From positions 286,321 to 350,320 of the forward strand of contig NZ_NIXK01000005.1 in the NCBI RefSeq assembly GCF_002763455.1: a DNA stretch of 64,000 nucleotides, given 5' to 3'. The notes under the pieces were generated by a model. That model worked only from the letters and a program-made list of their open reading frames with translations. It did no database searches and was not told where the DNA came from. The position numbers and the translations under genes were made by a program. Positions 46,912 through 57,455 of the stretch are shown one piece after another. This DNA is from Lentibacillus sediminis (lineage in GTDB: Bacteria > Bacillota > Bacilli > Bacillales > Amphibacillaceae). The stretch's first letter is position 1; each line of letters begins with the position of its first letter.

Positions 46912-49365
46912 ATGATGCAATCAATTCCAAGAGTCGAACCAAAAGTGCTGGAAAAGGAAAAAACAACTCCAATGAGAAAGATCCGCGCGAAGGTTTATAA
47001 GGGAGCGCATACGATACTGCTCGATAAGGGCTGGCTTTTTGTCTTCGTTGGCTTTCTGCTGGGACGGGCTGTCATCTTGTCTGCGGTCTCTCCGTTTGCC
47101 GTCGCCTTCATTGCGACCATGTGGCTGGTACATAGGGAAAAAACACTGAAGTCCATGCTCGGCGTGCTGGCCGGTGCATTGACATATTCGATGACACAAA
47201 GCGTGTTCATCGGCCTTTCGATACTTGCTTTTATTTTTCTTGCTGCTTTATTTAAAAATCAAAAGAACCAACAAGTAATTGTTCCTATCCTTGTATTTTT
47301 CTCTGCTGTTGCACCGCGGCTGTTTCTGTATTCGACAGCCGGGCAGCTCTCTTCCTATGAATGGATGCTTTTGTTTGTCGAGGGGATCCTCGGTGCTGTC
47401 CTTGTGCTGATTTTTATGCAAAGCCTTCCGCTGTTAGCGCCAAAACGCTATAAACCTGCATTGAAAAATGAGGAGATTGTCTGCATGATTATTCTCCTTG
47501 CCTCGATTTTGACGGGCATGATCGGCTGGGAATTCTACGGTGCCTCGGTGGAGCAGATTTTCTCGCGATACTTCGTGCTGATTCTGGCATTTGTCGGTGG
47601 TGCGGCGATCGGTTCGACGGTAGGTGTGGTGGCAGGGCTGATCCTGTCCCTGGCCAATGTTGCCAACCTGTATCAGATGAGTCTGCTCGCCTTTTCCGGA
47701 CTGCTTGGCGGTCTTTTGAAGGAAGGGAAAAAGCCTGGGGTAGCTGTGGGGCTGCTTGTCGGGACGGCGATGATCGGCATTTATGGCAGTGCGGACACGC
47801 TTGCTCCTTCCTTATTGGAGTCAAGTGTTGCCATTTTATTCTTTTTGCTCACTCCGGGCAGCTGGTTCTCGCAGCTTTCCCGCTACATCCCCGGAACCGA
47901 GGAGTACACCAATGAACAGGATCAGTATTTGCAAAAGGTGCGCAATGTAACGGCCAAAAGGGTGGAGCAGTTTTCTGATGTGTTCCAGGCATTATCCAAG
48001 AGCTTTACCACTGCGGAGGCAGAACCAGACGCGGGGAAAGAGGCGGCGAGGGAGACGGATTATTTTCTTAGTCAGGTCACGGAAAGAACTTGTCAGACAT
48101 GTTTTATGAAAGAACGCTGCTGGCAGAAGGAATTTGATAAAACGTACGGATTAATGGAAGAAATGAAATCCGATATTACTGAGGGCAATAAACCGAATCC
48201 GGATGTCATGCGGCAATTTGAAAATTACTGTGTCAAACCGAAGAAAGTCACCGATGTGATGAAGGAGGAGATGTCCTTTTTTGAAGCGAACCGCAAGCTG
48301 AAGAAGCAGGTGATGGAATCGAAACGGCTCGTTGCTGACCAGCTGCGCGGTGTCTCGGAGGTAATGGAGGATTTCGCCAAGGAAATTCTTAAAGAGCGGC
48401 AGCAGCACGAACACCAGGAGATGCAGATTATCCAGGCGCTAAAACACATGGGGATCGAACTGGAGAAGCTGGATATTTACCAATTGGAAAAAGGCAATGT
48501 CGATATTGAGATGACGGCAGCGTTTTATGAATACCACGGGGAGGGGGCAAAATTAATCGCCCCGGTGCTCTCGGATATTTTAAAGGAAATGATTATCGTA
48601 AAAGAAGAGGAAATTTCTCCGTTTCCCAATGGGACAAGCTATCTCGCCTTTGGCTCGGCCAAGGAATTTGTCGTGGAAACCGGCGCAGCGAATGCGGCAA
48701 AGGGTGGGGGGCTCGTCTCCGGGGACAGCTACACGACCATTGAACTTGGTGCCGGAAAATATGCCATGGCAATCAGTGACGGCATGGGCAATGGAATGCG
48801 CGCGAAGGAAGAGAGTGTGGAGACGCTGCACCTGCTGCAACAGATCATGCAGACAGGCATTCCTGAGAAAGTCGCAATTAAGTCGATCAATTCGATTCTC
48901 GCACTGCGGACGACTGACGAGATGTTTGCCACCCTCGATCTCGCCGTGATTGACTTGCATAACGCCTTTGTCCGGTTTCTGAAAATCGGCTCCACGCCAA
49001 GCTTTATCAAACGCGGGGAAAAATTGCTTAGAGTGGAGGCTGGCAATCTGCCGATGGGCATCATCCGCGAGTTTGATGTCGACATCGTGAGTGAGCAGAT
49101 GCTGGCAGATGACCTGCTGATCATGATGAGCGACGGTATTTTTGACGGGCCAAAGCATGTGGAGAACACCGATTTATGGCTCAAGCGCAAGATTCGGGAG
49201 ATGAAAACAGAGGACCCGCAGGAAATCGCTGACCTGTTATTGGAAGAGGTGATCCGCACCCGTTCTGGGGAGATTAATGATGATATGACCGTGCTCGTGG
49301 CGAAAGTGGCTAAAAATTCACCGAAGTGGGCGGCGGTGCCGGTTTATCAGAAGACAGCGCAGTAG
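46912..49365 (+). CDS. spoIIE: Stage II sporulation protein E, PP2C-type phosphatase
   Basis: About 817 residues from ATG 46912 (GGGGG eight bases upstream); the longer frame covers the promoter. About ten TM helices (40-320), a central oligomerisation region with CQTCFMKERCW and a C-terminal PP2C domain (GGLVSGDSY, AISDGMGNG, LIMMSDGIFDGPKH, DDMTVLVAKV) match SpoIIE. It dephosphorylates SpoIIAA to release SigF and takes part in polar septation. Confidence 0.97.
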   Translation: MMQSIPRVEPKVLEKEKTTPMRKIRAKVYKGAHTILLDKGWLFVFVGFLLGRAVILSAVSPFAVAFIATMWLVHREKTLKSMLGVLAGALTYSMTQSVFIGLSILAFIFLAALFKNQKNQQVIVPILVFFSAVAPRLFLYSTAGQLSSYEWMLLFVEGILGAVLVLIFMQSLPLLAPKRYKPALKNEEIVCMIILLASILTGMIGWEFYGASVEQIFSRYFVLILAFVGGAAIGSTVGVVAGLILSLANVANLYQMSLLAFSGLLGGLLKEGKKPGVAVGLLVGTAMIGIYGSADTLAPSLLESSVAILFFLLTPGSWFSQLSRYIPGTEEYTNEQDQYLQKVRNVTAKRVEQFSDVFQALSKSFTTAEAEPDAGKEAARETDYFLSQVTERTCQTCFMKERCWQKEFDKTYGLMEEMKSDITEGNKPNPDVMRQFENYCVKPKKVTDVMKEEMSFFEANRKLKKQVMESKRLVADQLRGVSEVMEDFAKEILKERQQHEHQEMQIIQALKHMGIELEKLDIYQLEKGNVDIEMTAAFYEYHGEGAKLIAPVLSDILKEMIIVKEEEISPFPNGTSYLAFGSAKEFVVETGAANAAKGGGLVSGDSYTTIELGAGKYAMAISDGMGNGMRAKEESVETLHLLQQIMQTGIPEKVAIKSINSILALRTTDEMFATLDLAVIDLHNAFVRFLKIGSTPSFIKRGEKLLRVEAGNLPMGIIREFDVDIVSEQMLADDLLIMMSDGIFDGPKHVENTDLWLKRKIREMKTEDPQEIADLLLEEVIRTRSGEINDDMTVLVAKVAKNSPKWAAVPVYQKTAQ

Positions 49366-49390
49366 TAGGGGAGCGGTTGTTGGTATGGGA

Positions 49391-49730
49391 GGAGTTTCTG
49401 GTCTGGGTTTGAAGTTCTCGCTCACGGGCGGAAGTTTCTGTTTACGCGCCGAAGTTCTCGCTCACGGGCGGAAGTTTCTGTTTACGCGCCGAAGTTCTCG
49501 CTCACGGGCGGAAGTTTCTGTTTACGCGCCGAAGTTCTCGCTCACGGGCGGAAGTTTCTGCTCACGCGCCGAAGTTTTCTTTCACAGGCGGAAGTTTCTG
49601 TTCACACGCCGAAGTTCTCACTCACGGGCGGAAGTTTCTGTTCACGCGCCGAAGTTCTCGCTCACGGGCAGAAGTTTCTGCTCAGACGCCGAAGTTCTCA
49701 CTCTCGCGCTGAAGTTCCCACTCCCGGCTC
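49391..49730. repeat. 20-bp tandem array, 17 units, with 40-bp higher-order pattern
   Basis: Every unit is exactly 20 bases: type A GAAGTTCTCGCTCACGGGCG (49411, 49451, 49491, 49531 and variants) alternates with type B GAAGTTTCTGTTTACGCGCC (49431, 49471, 49511 and variants). The left four dimers are nearly identical; the right units are more diverged. A 133-codon open frame crosses it, but 20 is not a multiple of three, so the peptide repeat changes frame and is not credible. It fills the spoIIE-yabS gap. Confidence 0.9.
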
Positions 49731-49791
49731 CACGTATACATCCTTCTTTTTCTGTCGATGATGATGACAGAATAATTGGGAGGTAATCAAC

Positions 49792-50532
49792 GTGAGAAAA
49801 GGGACGCTGAAACAGATTTTGCTGTTGACCGATGGCTGCTCGAATAAGGGAGAAGACCCGGCGCTTGCTGCTGCTGTGGCTTATGAGCAGGGAATTGCTG
49901 TTAATGTGATTGGTATATTGGAAGACGAACAGACCGAGCAGCCGGAGGGTTTGAAGGAAGTGGAAGACATCGCACTTTCCGGTGGTGGGGTCAGTCAGCT
50001 TGTTTATCCGGAAGTGCTATCCCAGACCGTACAGATGGTGACAAAGCAGGCGATGACCCAGACTTTGCAGGGATTTGTCAATAAGGAGCTCAAACAGATT
50101 CTCGGTTCCGAGGGGTCCATGGAGGAGCTGGAACCGGAGAAACGCGGGGAAATTATGGAAGCGGTCGAGGATATGGGAGAAACCTGCGATTTGGAAGTGC
50201 TTGTGCTTGTTGATACCAGTGCCAGCATGAGCAATAAGCTGCCGACAGTGAAAGAGGCATTAATTGATTTGTCGATCAGTTTGAATGCACGGATTGGCCG
50301 TAATCGCTTCAGCATTTACAGTTTTCCGGGTAAGCGCAAGGATATCCAGAAAGTACTGGACTGGTCACCGAAGCTGGACGATATTTCCTCTGTTTTTCCA
50401 AAACTGACCTCAGGCGGCATCACGCCAACAGGACCGGCGATACGGGAAGCTATGTATCAATTCGGCAAAAAAAGCTTACTGAGGAGCCTGCGCAATGATG
50501 ATGAACGAGGCATCGAAGAAACAGGCTACTGA
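49792..50532 (+). CDS. yabS: vWA-domain protein YabS
   Basis: 246 residues from GTG 49792 (GGGAGGTAA upstream). The MIDAS motif DTSAS lies at 141-145 and the threonine motif in GGITPTGPAI near 222; the N-terminus (ILLLTDGCSNKGEDP, VNVIGI) looks like the second half of a vWA fold placed first. It is close to B. subtilis YabS, a SigE-regulated gene of unknown role, followed by the kinase YabT with overlapping frames. Confidence 0.92.
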   Translation: MRKGTLKQILLLTDGCSNKGEDPALAAAVAYEQGIAVNVIGILEDEQTEQPEGLKEVEDIALSGGGVSQLVYPEVLSQTVQMVTKQAMTQTLQGFVNKELKQILGSEGSMEELEPEKRGEIMEAVEDMGETCDLEVLVLVDTSASMSNKLPTVKEALIDLSISLNARIGRNRFSIYSFPGKRKDIQKVLDWSPKLDDISSVFPKLTSGGITPTGPAIREAMYQFGKKSLLRSLRNDDERGIEETGY

Positions 50533-51418
50533 CCTTAAACCAGGCACGCAAATCACCGGAAAATGGCATGGCAAGCGCTATCTGATTAAAAAGAAGCTAG
50601 GAGCCGGTGCGATTGGCGCGGTCTATCTGTCAGAAGCAGGCGGGCAGCCCGCAGCGTTGAAAATCAGTGAAAAAGGCACATCAATGACGGTGGAAGTAAA
50701 TGTGCTGAAATCGTTAGGCAAGGTCCAGGGAAATCGCCTTGGACCTTATTTGCTGGATGTCGATGACTGGGTGTCTCCATCGGGTGAAGCGTATTCCTTT
50801 TATGTAATGGAATATTTGCAGGGAAAAAGTCTTGCTTCTTTTCTGCAGAGCCGCGGCAGCGAATGGACCGGCGTGTTTATGCTGCAGCTGTTAGAGGACC
50901 TGGAGAAGCTGCATCAGTCCGGCTGGGTGTTCGGCGATTTGAAAACCGATAACCTGCTCGTTGTCGATGCACCGCCAAGGCTTCGGTGGGTCGATGTCGG
51001 CGGCACGACTAAAATCGGCCGGGCCATTAAAGAATACACGGAGTTTTACGACAGAGGCTATTGGGGAATGGGGTCAAGGAAGGCCGAGCCAAGCTATGAT
51101 TTATTTGCGTTCGTGATGGTGTTTTTGCACGTTTCTCACGGGAAGCGGTTTGAAAAAGGTGTCAACCCCGAGCGGACATTGTTTAAAAAACTGGATGAAG
51201 CTAAGACACTTGTCCCGTACCGAGAGCCGCTGAAGAAAGCCTTGCAGGGAAGGTATCACAGCAGCTTGATAATGAAGCAGGAAATAGCGGCCGCGATCAA
51301 CCATACCCGTTCTCGCCGTACTGCACGGCAAAACAAGCACAAATCCCCGGTTCTGCTTGAAATGGGAGGGATTAGCGCGCTGGGTGCGGTTTACTACCTT
51401 ATTTCTCTACTTTTCTAG
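50495..51418 (+). CDS. yabT: Sporulation serine/threonine kinase YabT
   Basis: 307 residues from ATG 50495, with GAGGAG upstream inside yabS. Hanks-type kinase: GAGAIGAVY loop, invariant Lys in AALKIS, catalytic GDLKTDN (HRD written FGD) and DVGG in place of DFG, as in B. subtilis YabT. One TM helix ends the protein. In B. subtilis YabT is a septum-associated, DNA-activated kinase that phosphorylates RecA during spore development. Confidence 0.93.
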   Translation: MMMNEASKKQATDLKPGTQITGKWHGKRYLIKKKLGAGAIGAVYLSEAGGQPAALKISEKGTSMTVEVNVLKSLGKVQGNRLGPYLLDVDDWVSPSGEAYSFYVMEYLQGKSLASFLQSRGSEWTGVFMLQLLEDLEKLHQSGWVFGDLKTDNLLVVDAPPRLRWVDVGGTTKIGRAIKEYTEFYDRGYWGMGSRKAEPSYDLFAFVMVFLHVSHGKRFEKGVNPERTLFKKLDEAKTLVPYREPLKKALQGRYHSSLIMKQEIAAAINHTRSRRTARQNKHKSPVLLEMGGISALGAVYYLISLLF

Positions 51419-51470
51419 CCGCAGCCGTTATAATAGAAGGGAAGAAGAAGTATTTGGAGATGGGCACAGA

Positions 51471-52892
51471 ATGAATCAGCAAGTTACTAAATTTATTAAA
51501 AAACATCAGTTACTGAACCCTGGATCCACGGTGCTTGTTGGGGTATCAGGCGGTCCCGATTCCATGGCCCTGCTGCATTTTCTCGCACAGGCTCGCGAAA
51601 CATGGAATCTTAAGCTAATCGTCCTCTCGGCAGACCATCAGCTGAGAGGCGAGGAGTCAATTGCGGATCAGAGGTATATCAAACATATGTGTGAACAATG
51701 GAACATACAATTTATCGGAGCAGCCCTTAATGTGCCCAAGTATAAGCAAGCGCATAAGCTCGGCACACAGGCAGCGGCACGAGCCATGCGCTACCAGTTT
51801 TTCCAAGAACAGATGGAAGCGGAAAATGCCGATTACCTGGCACTTGGCCATCACGGGGATGACCAGGCAGAGACGATGCTGATGGCGCTTCTCCGTACTG
51901 CTAGCTCCAGTTCTTTTGCCGGCATTCCGCTGAAACGGCCGTTTGCAACTGGTGCGATTATCCGGCCATTCCTTTGCCTGACAAAAGCAGAAATTGAGGC
52001 ATATTGCGGGGAGCACGGGATTGAACCAAGAATCGACCCATCCAATCAGGAAACCGTGTATACGCGGAATTTTATCCGAAAAGAACTGCTTCCGGTCATC
52101 AGGGAGAAAAACCCAAATATCCATACAACCTTGCAGCAGCTGAGCCATACCCTTAAGGAGGACGAACAGTTCCTGCGCCGTGAAGCGGAAAAAGTATGGG
52201 AAAAGACAGTCACCCTTAATGACGAAGAGCAGTCAGCAGAAATGGACATTGATGTCTTCTGCGGGCATCCTCCTGCTTTACAAAGGCGTGTCTATCATCT
52301 ACTATTGGACTATCTGTACGGGCGACTGCCAAAGGATTTATCCTATATCCATGAAGAACAGTTTTTTGCATTGCTGGAATCGGAAAAAAGCAATGTCCAG
52401 CTTGATTTTCCTGCCCAGCTGAAGCTGGAGAAAACCTACAGGAAGCTGCAATTTTCTTTCCTGCAAGCATCCCAAGCCGATCCGTCTTTTCATCATACAT
52501 TGGAAGTTCCGGGACGTGTCGAGCTGCCGGACGGTTCTCTTGTCACGGCAGAGTACCGCATTCAGACCGATGGAGCTGGGCCACATCAGTATGTGCTCGG
52601 AATGGAGCAAGTCGGACTGCCATTACATATACGAACGAGAAAACCGGGAGACCGGATGAGCTGGAAAGGGCTTAAGGGAAGGAAAAAACTCAAGGACTTA
52701 TTTATCGATGAAAAAATTTCGCCAAAAGAACGTGATAATTGGCCGGTAGTAACCGATAATAATGGAGAGATCCTGTGGCTTCCCGGATTGAAAAAAGGAG
52801 AACCTGAAAATAAGGTAAAGCCGTCCTCATATATTCAAATTACCTACGAAAAAAGCGATGTGCAGGAGGAAAACCATGCAAAGCGACATTAA
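51471..52892 (+). CDS. tilS: tRNA(Ile)-lysidine synthase
   Basis: 473 residues from ATG 51471 (TTGGAGA upstream). The PP-loop SGGPDS is at 26-31, followed by LSADHQLRG and [12 protein letters not shown]-terminal TilS domains carry the [26 protein letters not shown] region. It converts C34 of tRNA-Ile(CAU) to lysidine. It overlaps hprT by 17 bases, the conserved tilS-hprT-ftsH order. Confidence 0.96.
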   Translation: MNQQVTKFIKKHQLLNPGSTVLVGVSGGPDSMALLHFLAQARETWNLKLIVLSADHQLRGEESIADQRYIKHMCEQWNIQFIGAALNVPKYKQAHKLGTQAAARAMRYQFFQEQMEAENADYLALGHHGDDQAETMLMALLRTASSSSFAGIPLKRPFATGAIIRPFLCLTKAEIEAYCGEHGIEPRIDPSNQETVYTRNFIRKELLPVIREKNPNIHTTLQQLSHTLKEDEQFLRREAEKVWEKTVTLNDEEQSAEMDIDVFCGHPPALQRRVYHLLLDYLYGRLPKDLSYIHEEQFFALLESEKSNVQLDFPAQLKLEKTYRKLQFSFLQASQADPSFHHTLEVPGRVELPDGSLVTAEYRIQTDGAGPHQYVLGMEQVGLPLHIRTRKPGDRMSWKGLKGRKKLKDLFIDEKISPKERDNWPVVTDNNGEILWLPGLKKGEPENKVKPSSYIQITYEKSDVQEENHAKRH

Positions 52893-53421
52893 AGAAGTTT
52901 TAATTACAGAAGAACAGATAAGAGAAAAATGCAAGGAGCTTGGCAAAGAGCTCGCGGCGGAATATGTCGAAAAGTTTCCGCTGGCCGTCGGGGTGCTAAA
53001 AGGTGCTCTGCCATTCATGTCGGATATCCTGCGTGCGACGCAAATTCCCTTGGAAATGGACTTTATGGATGTCAGCAGCTACAGCGGCACGCGTTCCTCC
53101 GGTGAGGTTAAAATTGTGAAAGACCTTGATACCAAGGTGGAGGGCCGTGATTTATTAATCATTGAGGACATTATCGACAGCGGGCTGACACTGAGCTACC
53201 TGGTGGATCTTTTCAAATACCGCAAAGCAAGGTCCATCAAAATTGTGACATTGCTTGACAAGCCAGATGGAAGAACGGCGGCGATTAAAGCAGATGTGAT
53301 CGGGTTTGAAGTGCCGAATGAGTTTGTTGTCGGCTATGGGCTTGATTATAATGAGAAGTACCGCAATCTGCCGTATATTGGGGTGCTCAAACCGGAAGTT
53401 TACGGCGGCGAGCCGGAATAG
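52876..53421 (+). CDS. hprT: Hypoxanthine-guanine phosphoribosyltransferase
   Basis: 181 residues from ATG 52876 after [38 protein letters not shown] and the PRPP motif [14 protein letters not shown] identify it. It salvages purines; in Bacillus HprT can also bind FtsH and TilS. Only about 100 bases, with a promoter, separate it from ftsH. Confidence 0.96.
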   Translation: MQSDIKEVLITEEQIREKCKELGKELAAEYVEKFPLAVGVLKGALPFMSDILRATQIPLEMDFMDVSSYSGTRSSGEVKIVKDLDTKVEGRDLLIIEDIIDSGLTLSYLVDLFKYRKARSIKIVTLLDKPDGRTAAIKADVIGFEVPNEFVVGYGLDYNEKYRNLPYIGVLKPEVYGGEPE

Positions 53422-53455
53422 GGAAACAGGGAAGCATATAATAAGGATAAATTAG

Positions 53456-53485
53456 TTGTATCAAAACTTTTTTATATGGTACTAT
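53456..53485 (+). promoter_or_regulatory. ftsH promoter candidate
   Basis: TTGTAT, 18 bases, TACTAT, 38 bases before ftsH. Confidence 0.5.
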
Positions 53486-53522
53486 TGTTTGTAGTTTTTC
53501 CCCATGAGGGAGGAGGTAAGTA

Positions 53523-55580
53523 ATGAGCCGGATATTTCGGAATGTGTTCTTTTGGATTCTTTTATTCCTTGTTATCATAGGGATTATATCGCTATTCCAG
53601 GGACAAAGCGAAGAAACGGAACAATTTAATGTACATGAATTCTCCGATGCGCTGGAAGCAGGCGAGATTGAAGAATTGACGTATCAGCCAGTTAACGGTG
53701 TTATCCGTTTTACAGGAACACTGGTGGATGGCGGACAGTCATTTACCACACAGGTTCCAAATAATTCACAATTTATTTCAGAGGTTATCAACCAAGCGGA
53801 AGAACAAAGCATACTTACCGTGGAGCAAGAGGAGCAGCCAAGCATCTTTGCCCAATTCCTGACGATGATGCTGCCGTTTTTGATTATCGGTCTTATCTTT
53901 TTCTTCTTGCTTAGCCGTGCTCAAGGTGGCGGCGGTGGTGGCGGCCGTGTCATGAACTTTGGCAAAAGCAAGGCGAAGATGTATACCGAAGACAAGAAAA
54001 AGGTTCGCTTTAAAGATGTCGCTGGTGCGGATGAAGAAAAGCAGGAACTAGTGGAAGTTGTTGACTTCCTGAAAGATCCGCGGAAGTTCGCCTCAGTAGG
54101 TGCGCGTATTCCAAAAGGGGTGCTGCTAGTCGGACCTCCGGGAACCGGTAAAACACTCCTTGCCCGCGCTGTGGCCGGAGAAGCAGGCACACCTTTCTTC
54201 TCGATCAGCGGTTCGGACTTTGTAGAGATGTTCGTTGGTGTTGGTGCTTCCCGTGTCCGTGATTTGTTTGAAAATGCGAAGAAAAATGCGCCATGTATCG
54301 TCTTTATCGATGAGATTGATGCAGTAGGAAGACAGCGTGGTGCTGGTCTTGGCGGCGGTCATGATGAGCGGGAGCAAACGTTGAACCAGCTGCTCGTGGA
54401 AATGGACGGATTTGGTGCTAACGAAGGGATCATTATGATTGCTGCAACCAACCGTGCAGACATTCTTGACCCGGCGTTATTGCGCCCGGGACGTTTCGAC
54501 CGGCAGATCATGGTAGACCGTCCGGATGTCACTGGCCGCCGTGAAGTGCTGCAAGTGCATGCGCGAAACAAGCCACTTGATGAATCGGTTGATTTGAAAA
54601 CAGTGGCAATGCGGACACCAGGGTTTTCCGGTGCCGATCTGGAGAATCTGCTGAACGAAGCAGCGCTGGTTGCTGCAAGGAACGACCGAAATAAAATCAT
54701 TATGCTTGATGTGGATGAGGCGATTGATCGGGTGATTGCCGGTCCTGCCAAGAAGAGCAGGGTTATTTCGAAAAAAGAACGGAATATTGTGGCCTACCAC
54801 GAAAGCGGACATACGATCATTGGCATGGTGCTGGACGATGCAGATCTCGTGCATAAGGTGACGATTGTCCCGCGTGGCCAGGCTGGCGGTTATGCCGTCA
54901 TGCTGCCTAAGGAAGATCGTTACTTTATGACGAAACCGGAACTGTTTGACAAAATCACTGGACTGCTCGGCGGCCGGGTGGCAGAAGAAATCATCTTCGG
55001 CGAAGTGAGCACCGGGGCATCAAATGACTTCCAGCGTGCCACAGGCATTGCCCGGAAGATGGTTACCGAATTCGGCATGAGTGACAAGATCGGCCCGCTG
55101 CAGTTTACCAGCGGCGGCGGTGGCGATGTATTCCTCGGCAGAGATCTTGGCAATGAACAGAACTATAGTGATACGATTGCCCATGAAATTGATATGGAAA
55201 TGCAGAATTTCATCAATTATTGCTATGACCGGGCGAAGACGATTCTGACCGAAAACAAAGATAAGCTTGAGCTTGTCGCGCAAACCCTGCTTGAAGTGGA
55301 AACTCTGGATGCCAAGCAGATCCGTTCCCTGATGGATGACGGCGTGCTTCCGGAACCGGAGGAAGAAGACGAGGGCGGATCCGGTGATGATGTGAAAGTA
55401 AACATCAAGTCCAAGGAAGAAGCAGAAAAAGAAAGAGATAAGCGGCTGGAAGAGGAACATTCGGAACAAGACAGCGAACAGCCTTCGGAAACCGACCAAC
55501 CACCGCTGACAGAGGAAGAGAAAAAGCAGATTACGACAGACAATAAGCCTTCTGCTGATAAAGACGATAGAGACAATTAG
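53523..55580 (+). CDS. ftsH: ATP-dependent membrane metalloprotease FtsH
   Basis: 685 residues. Two TM helices (about 5-25 and 112-132) flank a short outer domain; the AAA module has GPPGTGKT (about 203-210), VFIDEID and the SRH region; the M41 protease has HESGH near 425-429. A Gly-rich linker (GGGGGGR) follows TM2 and the C-terminus is acidic. It degrades membrane and regulatory proteins and aids sporulation. ATG follows GAGGGAGGAGG. Confidence 0.97.
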   Translation: MSRIFRNVFFWILLFLVIIGIISLFQGQSEETEQFNVHEFSDALEAGEIEELTYQPVNGVIRFTGTLVDGGQSFTTQVPNNSQFISEVINQAEEQSILTVEQEEQPSIFAQFLTMMLPFLIIGLIFFFLLSRAQGGGGGGGRVMNFGKSKAKMYTEDKKKVRFKDVAGADEEKQELVEVVDFLKDPRKFASVGARIPKGVLLVGPPGTGKTLLARAVAGEAGTPFFSISGSDFVEMFVGVGASRVRDLFENAKKNAPCIVFIDEIDAVGRQRGAGLGGGHDEREQTLNQLLVEMDGFGANEGIIMIAATNRADILDPALLRPGRFDRQIMVDRPDVTGRREVLQVHARNKPLDESVDLKTVAMRTPGFSGADLENLLNEAALVAARNDRNKIIMLDVDEAIDRVIAGPAKKSRVISKKERNIVAYHESGHTIIGMVLDDADLVHKVTIVPRGQAGGYAVMLPKEDRYFMTKPELFDKITGLLGGRVAEEIIFGEVSTGASNDFQRATGIARKMVTEFGMSDKIGPLQFTSGGGGDVFLGRDLGNEQNYSDTIAHEIDMEMQNFINYCYDRAKTILTENKDKLELVAQTLLEVETLDAKQIRSLMDDGVLPEPEEEDEGGSGDDVKVNIKSKEEAEKERDKRLEEEHSEQDSEQPSETDQPPLTEEEKKQITTDNKPSADKDDRDN

Positions 55581-55588
55581 AAAGAGAA

Positions 55589-55628
55589 AAGCAGCTGTGA
55601 GTACATTCGCAGCTGCTTTATCTTTTGT
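55589..55628 (+). terminator. Intrinsic terminator of ftsH
   Basis: Perfect AAAGCAGCTG / CAGCTGCTTT stem, 12-base loop, T-rich tail. Confidence 0.75.
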
Positions 55629-55768
55629 TCTGGCGCCTGCATTCTAATACCAGCGTAAATGTGGTATATTAATGAGGTAGAAAGAGGCTATTTTTTGGCG
55701 AAGATGTTTCTCGTGAATACAGCATCTCCGGAGACCGTGTCGATTGGACAGGAAGGTATGGGAAGACA

Positions 55769-56545
55769 ATGTTATTTGTACTGGATGTAGGGAACACCAA
55801 CACTGTTTTAGGTGTATTTGATGAGTCGGAGTTAAAATATGAGTGGCGGATCAAAACCGACAGGCATAAAACCGAAGATGAATTCGGGATGCTGATTAAG
55901 TCGCTGTTTGATCATAATGGAATTGCTTTTTCTGATATCAATGGGGTAATTATTTCCTCTGTGGTGCCGCCGATCATGTTTGCTCTGGAAAAAATGTCGC
56001 GGGTATATTTTGATACACAGGCATTGATTATTGGCAAGGAGGCACCGAAGACATCGCTGAAAATGAATTATCCAAACCCGCGGGAGATTGGTGCTGACCG
56101 CGTGGTTAATGCCGTGGGTGCCATTAAGGAGTACGGCGCACCGCTGATTATTATCGATTTTGGCACAGCGACCACCTTTTGTTACATCAATGAGCGCAAA
56201 GAATATAGTGGGGGCATTATTTCCCCGGGTATTAATATCTCCATGGAAGCCCTGTACAACAAGGCGTCCAAGCTGCCGAAAATCGAAATCCAGGCACCGG
56301 ATCAGGTGGTTGGCCAGTCGACGGTGGAGGCGATGCAGTCCGGGGTTTTCTACGGGTATGTCGGCCAGGTCGATAGCATCGTGAACCGGATCAAACGGCA
56401 AATGGGCGGGAAACCGACTGTGATTGCCACAGGCGGCTTGTCCGCATTAATCGCCGATGAGTCGGAAACAATTGATTATGTAGATCCGCATTTAACACTC
56501 AAAGGACTTTATATTATTTATGAACAGCACAGAAGCATGACATAA
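55769..56545 (+). CDS. coaX: Type III pantothenate kinase
   Basis: 258 residues. N-terminal phosphate loop [10 protein letters not shown], the [11 protein letters not shown] segment and [10 protein letters not shown] are the ASKHA-fold CoaX motifs. First step of CoA synthesis. The ATG at 55769 has AGGAAGG and GGGAAG upstream. An extended -10 (TGGTATATT) lies near 55662. Order ftsH-coaX-hslO is as in B. subtilis. Confidence 0.95.
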   Translation: MLFVLDVGNTNTVLGVFDESELKYEWRIKTDRHKTEDEFGMLIKSLFDHNGIAFSDINGVIISSVVPPIMFALEKMSRVYFDTQALIIGKEAPKTSLKMNYPNPREIGADRVVNAVGAIKEYGAPLIIIDFGTATTFCYINERKEYSGGIISPGINISMEALYNKASKLPKIEIQAPDQVVGQSTVEAMQSGVFYGYVGQVDSIVNRIKRQMGGKPTVIATGGLSALIADESETIDYVDPHLTLKGLYIIYEQHRSMT

Positions 56546-56555
56546 AGGAGCGATT

Positions 56556-57428
56556 TTGTTGAAAGATTATCTAATAAAAGCAACGGCATATAATGGGATG
56601 GTCCGTGCCTATGCCGCCACAACCACCGATACGGTCGAGGAGGCGCGCAGGAGGCAGGACACCTGGGCAACAGCTTCAGCAGCACTGGGCCGGACGCTTA
56701 CTGTCACTGCGATGATGGGAGCGATGCACAAGGGTGATGCATCCCTTACCGTCAAAATAGAAGGAGATGGCCCGCTTGGGGCGATTGTTGCAGACGGCGA
56801 CACCGATGGCCATGTCCGCGGCTATGTGAAACGGCCGCATGTGGATTTTGACTTAAATGAAAAAGGAAAATTGGATGTAGCGCGAGCGGTAGGTACAGAG
56901 GGAATCCTGAGTGTCACCAAGGATTTAGGGCTGAAAGACTTTTTTACCGGCGAGGTGCCGATTGTTTCCGGGGAAATCAGTGAAGATTTCACGTATTACT
57001 TTGCCAATTCCGAGCAGGTTCCTTCTGCTGTGGGCGCGGGTGTCCTGGTTAATCCGGATCATACAATTCTGGCGGCCGGCGGATTTGTTGTTCAGGTAAT
57101 GCCGGGTGTGGAGGAAGATGTGATCACCCAACTGGAAGAACAGATCCAAAGTTTTCCAGCGATCTCCACCCTTATCCGTGAGGGGAATTCTCCTGAAGAA
57201 ATCCTCCAGCGGCTTTTCGGGGAAGATGATCTTAAAATTCATGAAAAGATGCCAGTAGAGTTTCGCTGTACTTGCTCCAAGGAACGGATCGAACAGGCCA
57301 TTGCCGGTTTGGGAAATGAAGAGATCCAGAGTATGATTGAAGAGGATCAGGGAGCAGAAGCGAGTTGTCATTTCTGCAATGAGACGTACCAGTTTACCGA
57401 ACAAGAACTCGAAGCATTGATAAAATAG
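56556..57428 (+). CDS. hslO: Redox-regulated chaperonin Hsp33
   Basis: About 290 residues. TTG codons at 56556 and 56559 follow AAAGGAG; either may start. [27 protein letters not shown] is typical, and the redox zinc switch near the C-terminus is CTC...CHFC. Hsp33 becomes an active holdase when oxidised. It lies ten bases after coaX. Confidence 0.95.
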   Translation: MLKDYLIKATAYNGMVRAYAATTTDTVEEARRRQDTWATASAALGRTLTVTAMMGAMHKGDASLTVKIEGDGPLGAIVADGDTDGHVRGYVKRPHVDFDLNEKGKLDVARAVGTEGILSVTKDLGLKDFFTGEVPIVSGEISEDFTYYFANSEQVPSAVGAGVLVNPDHTILAAGGFVVQVMPGVEEDVITQLEEQIQSFPAISTLIREGNSPEEILQRLFGEDDLKIHEKMPVEFRCTCSKERIEQAIAGLGNEEIQSMIEEDQGAEASCHFCNETYQFTEQELEALIK

Positions 57429-57455
57429 GAAAGCCAACACGGGGGATACGAATCT

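Noticed and set aside
49385..49786. 133-codon open frame across the 20-bp array
   Set aside because: The unit length is not a multiple of three, so the peptide repeats only every 60 bases, no ribosome site precedes it, and the composition is that of the array.
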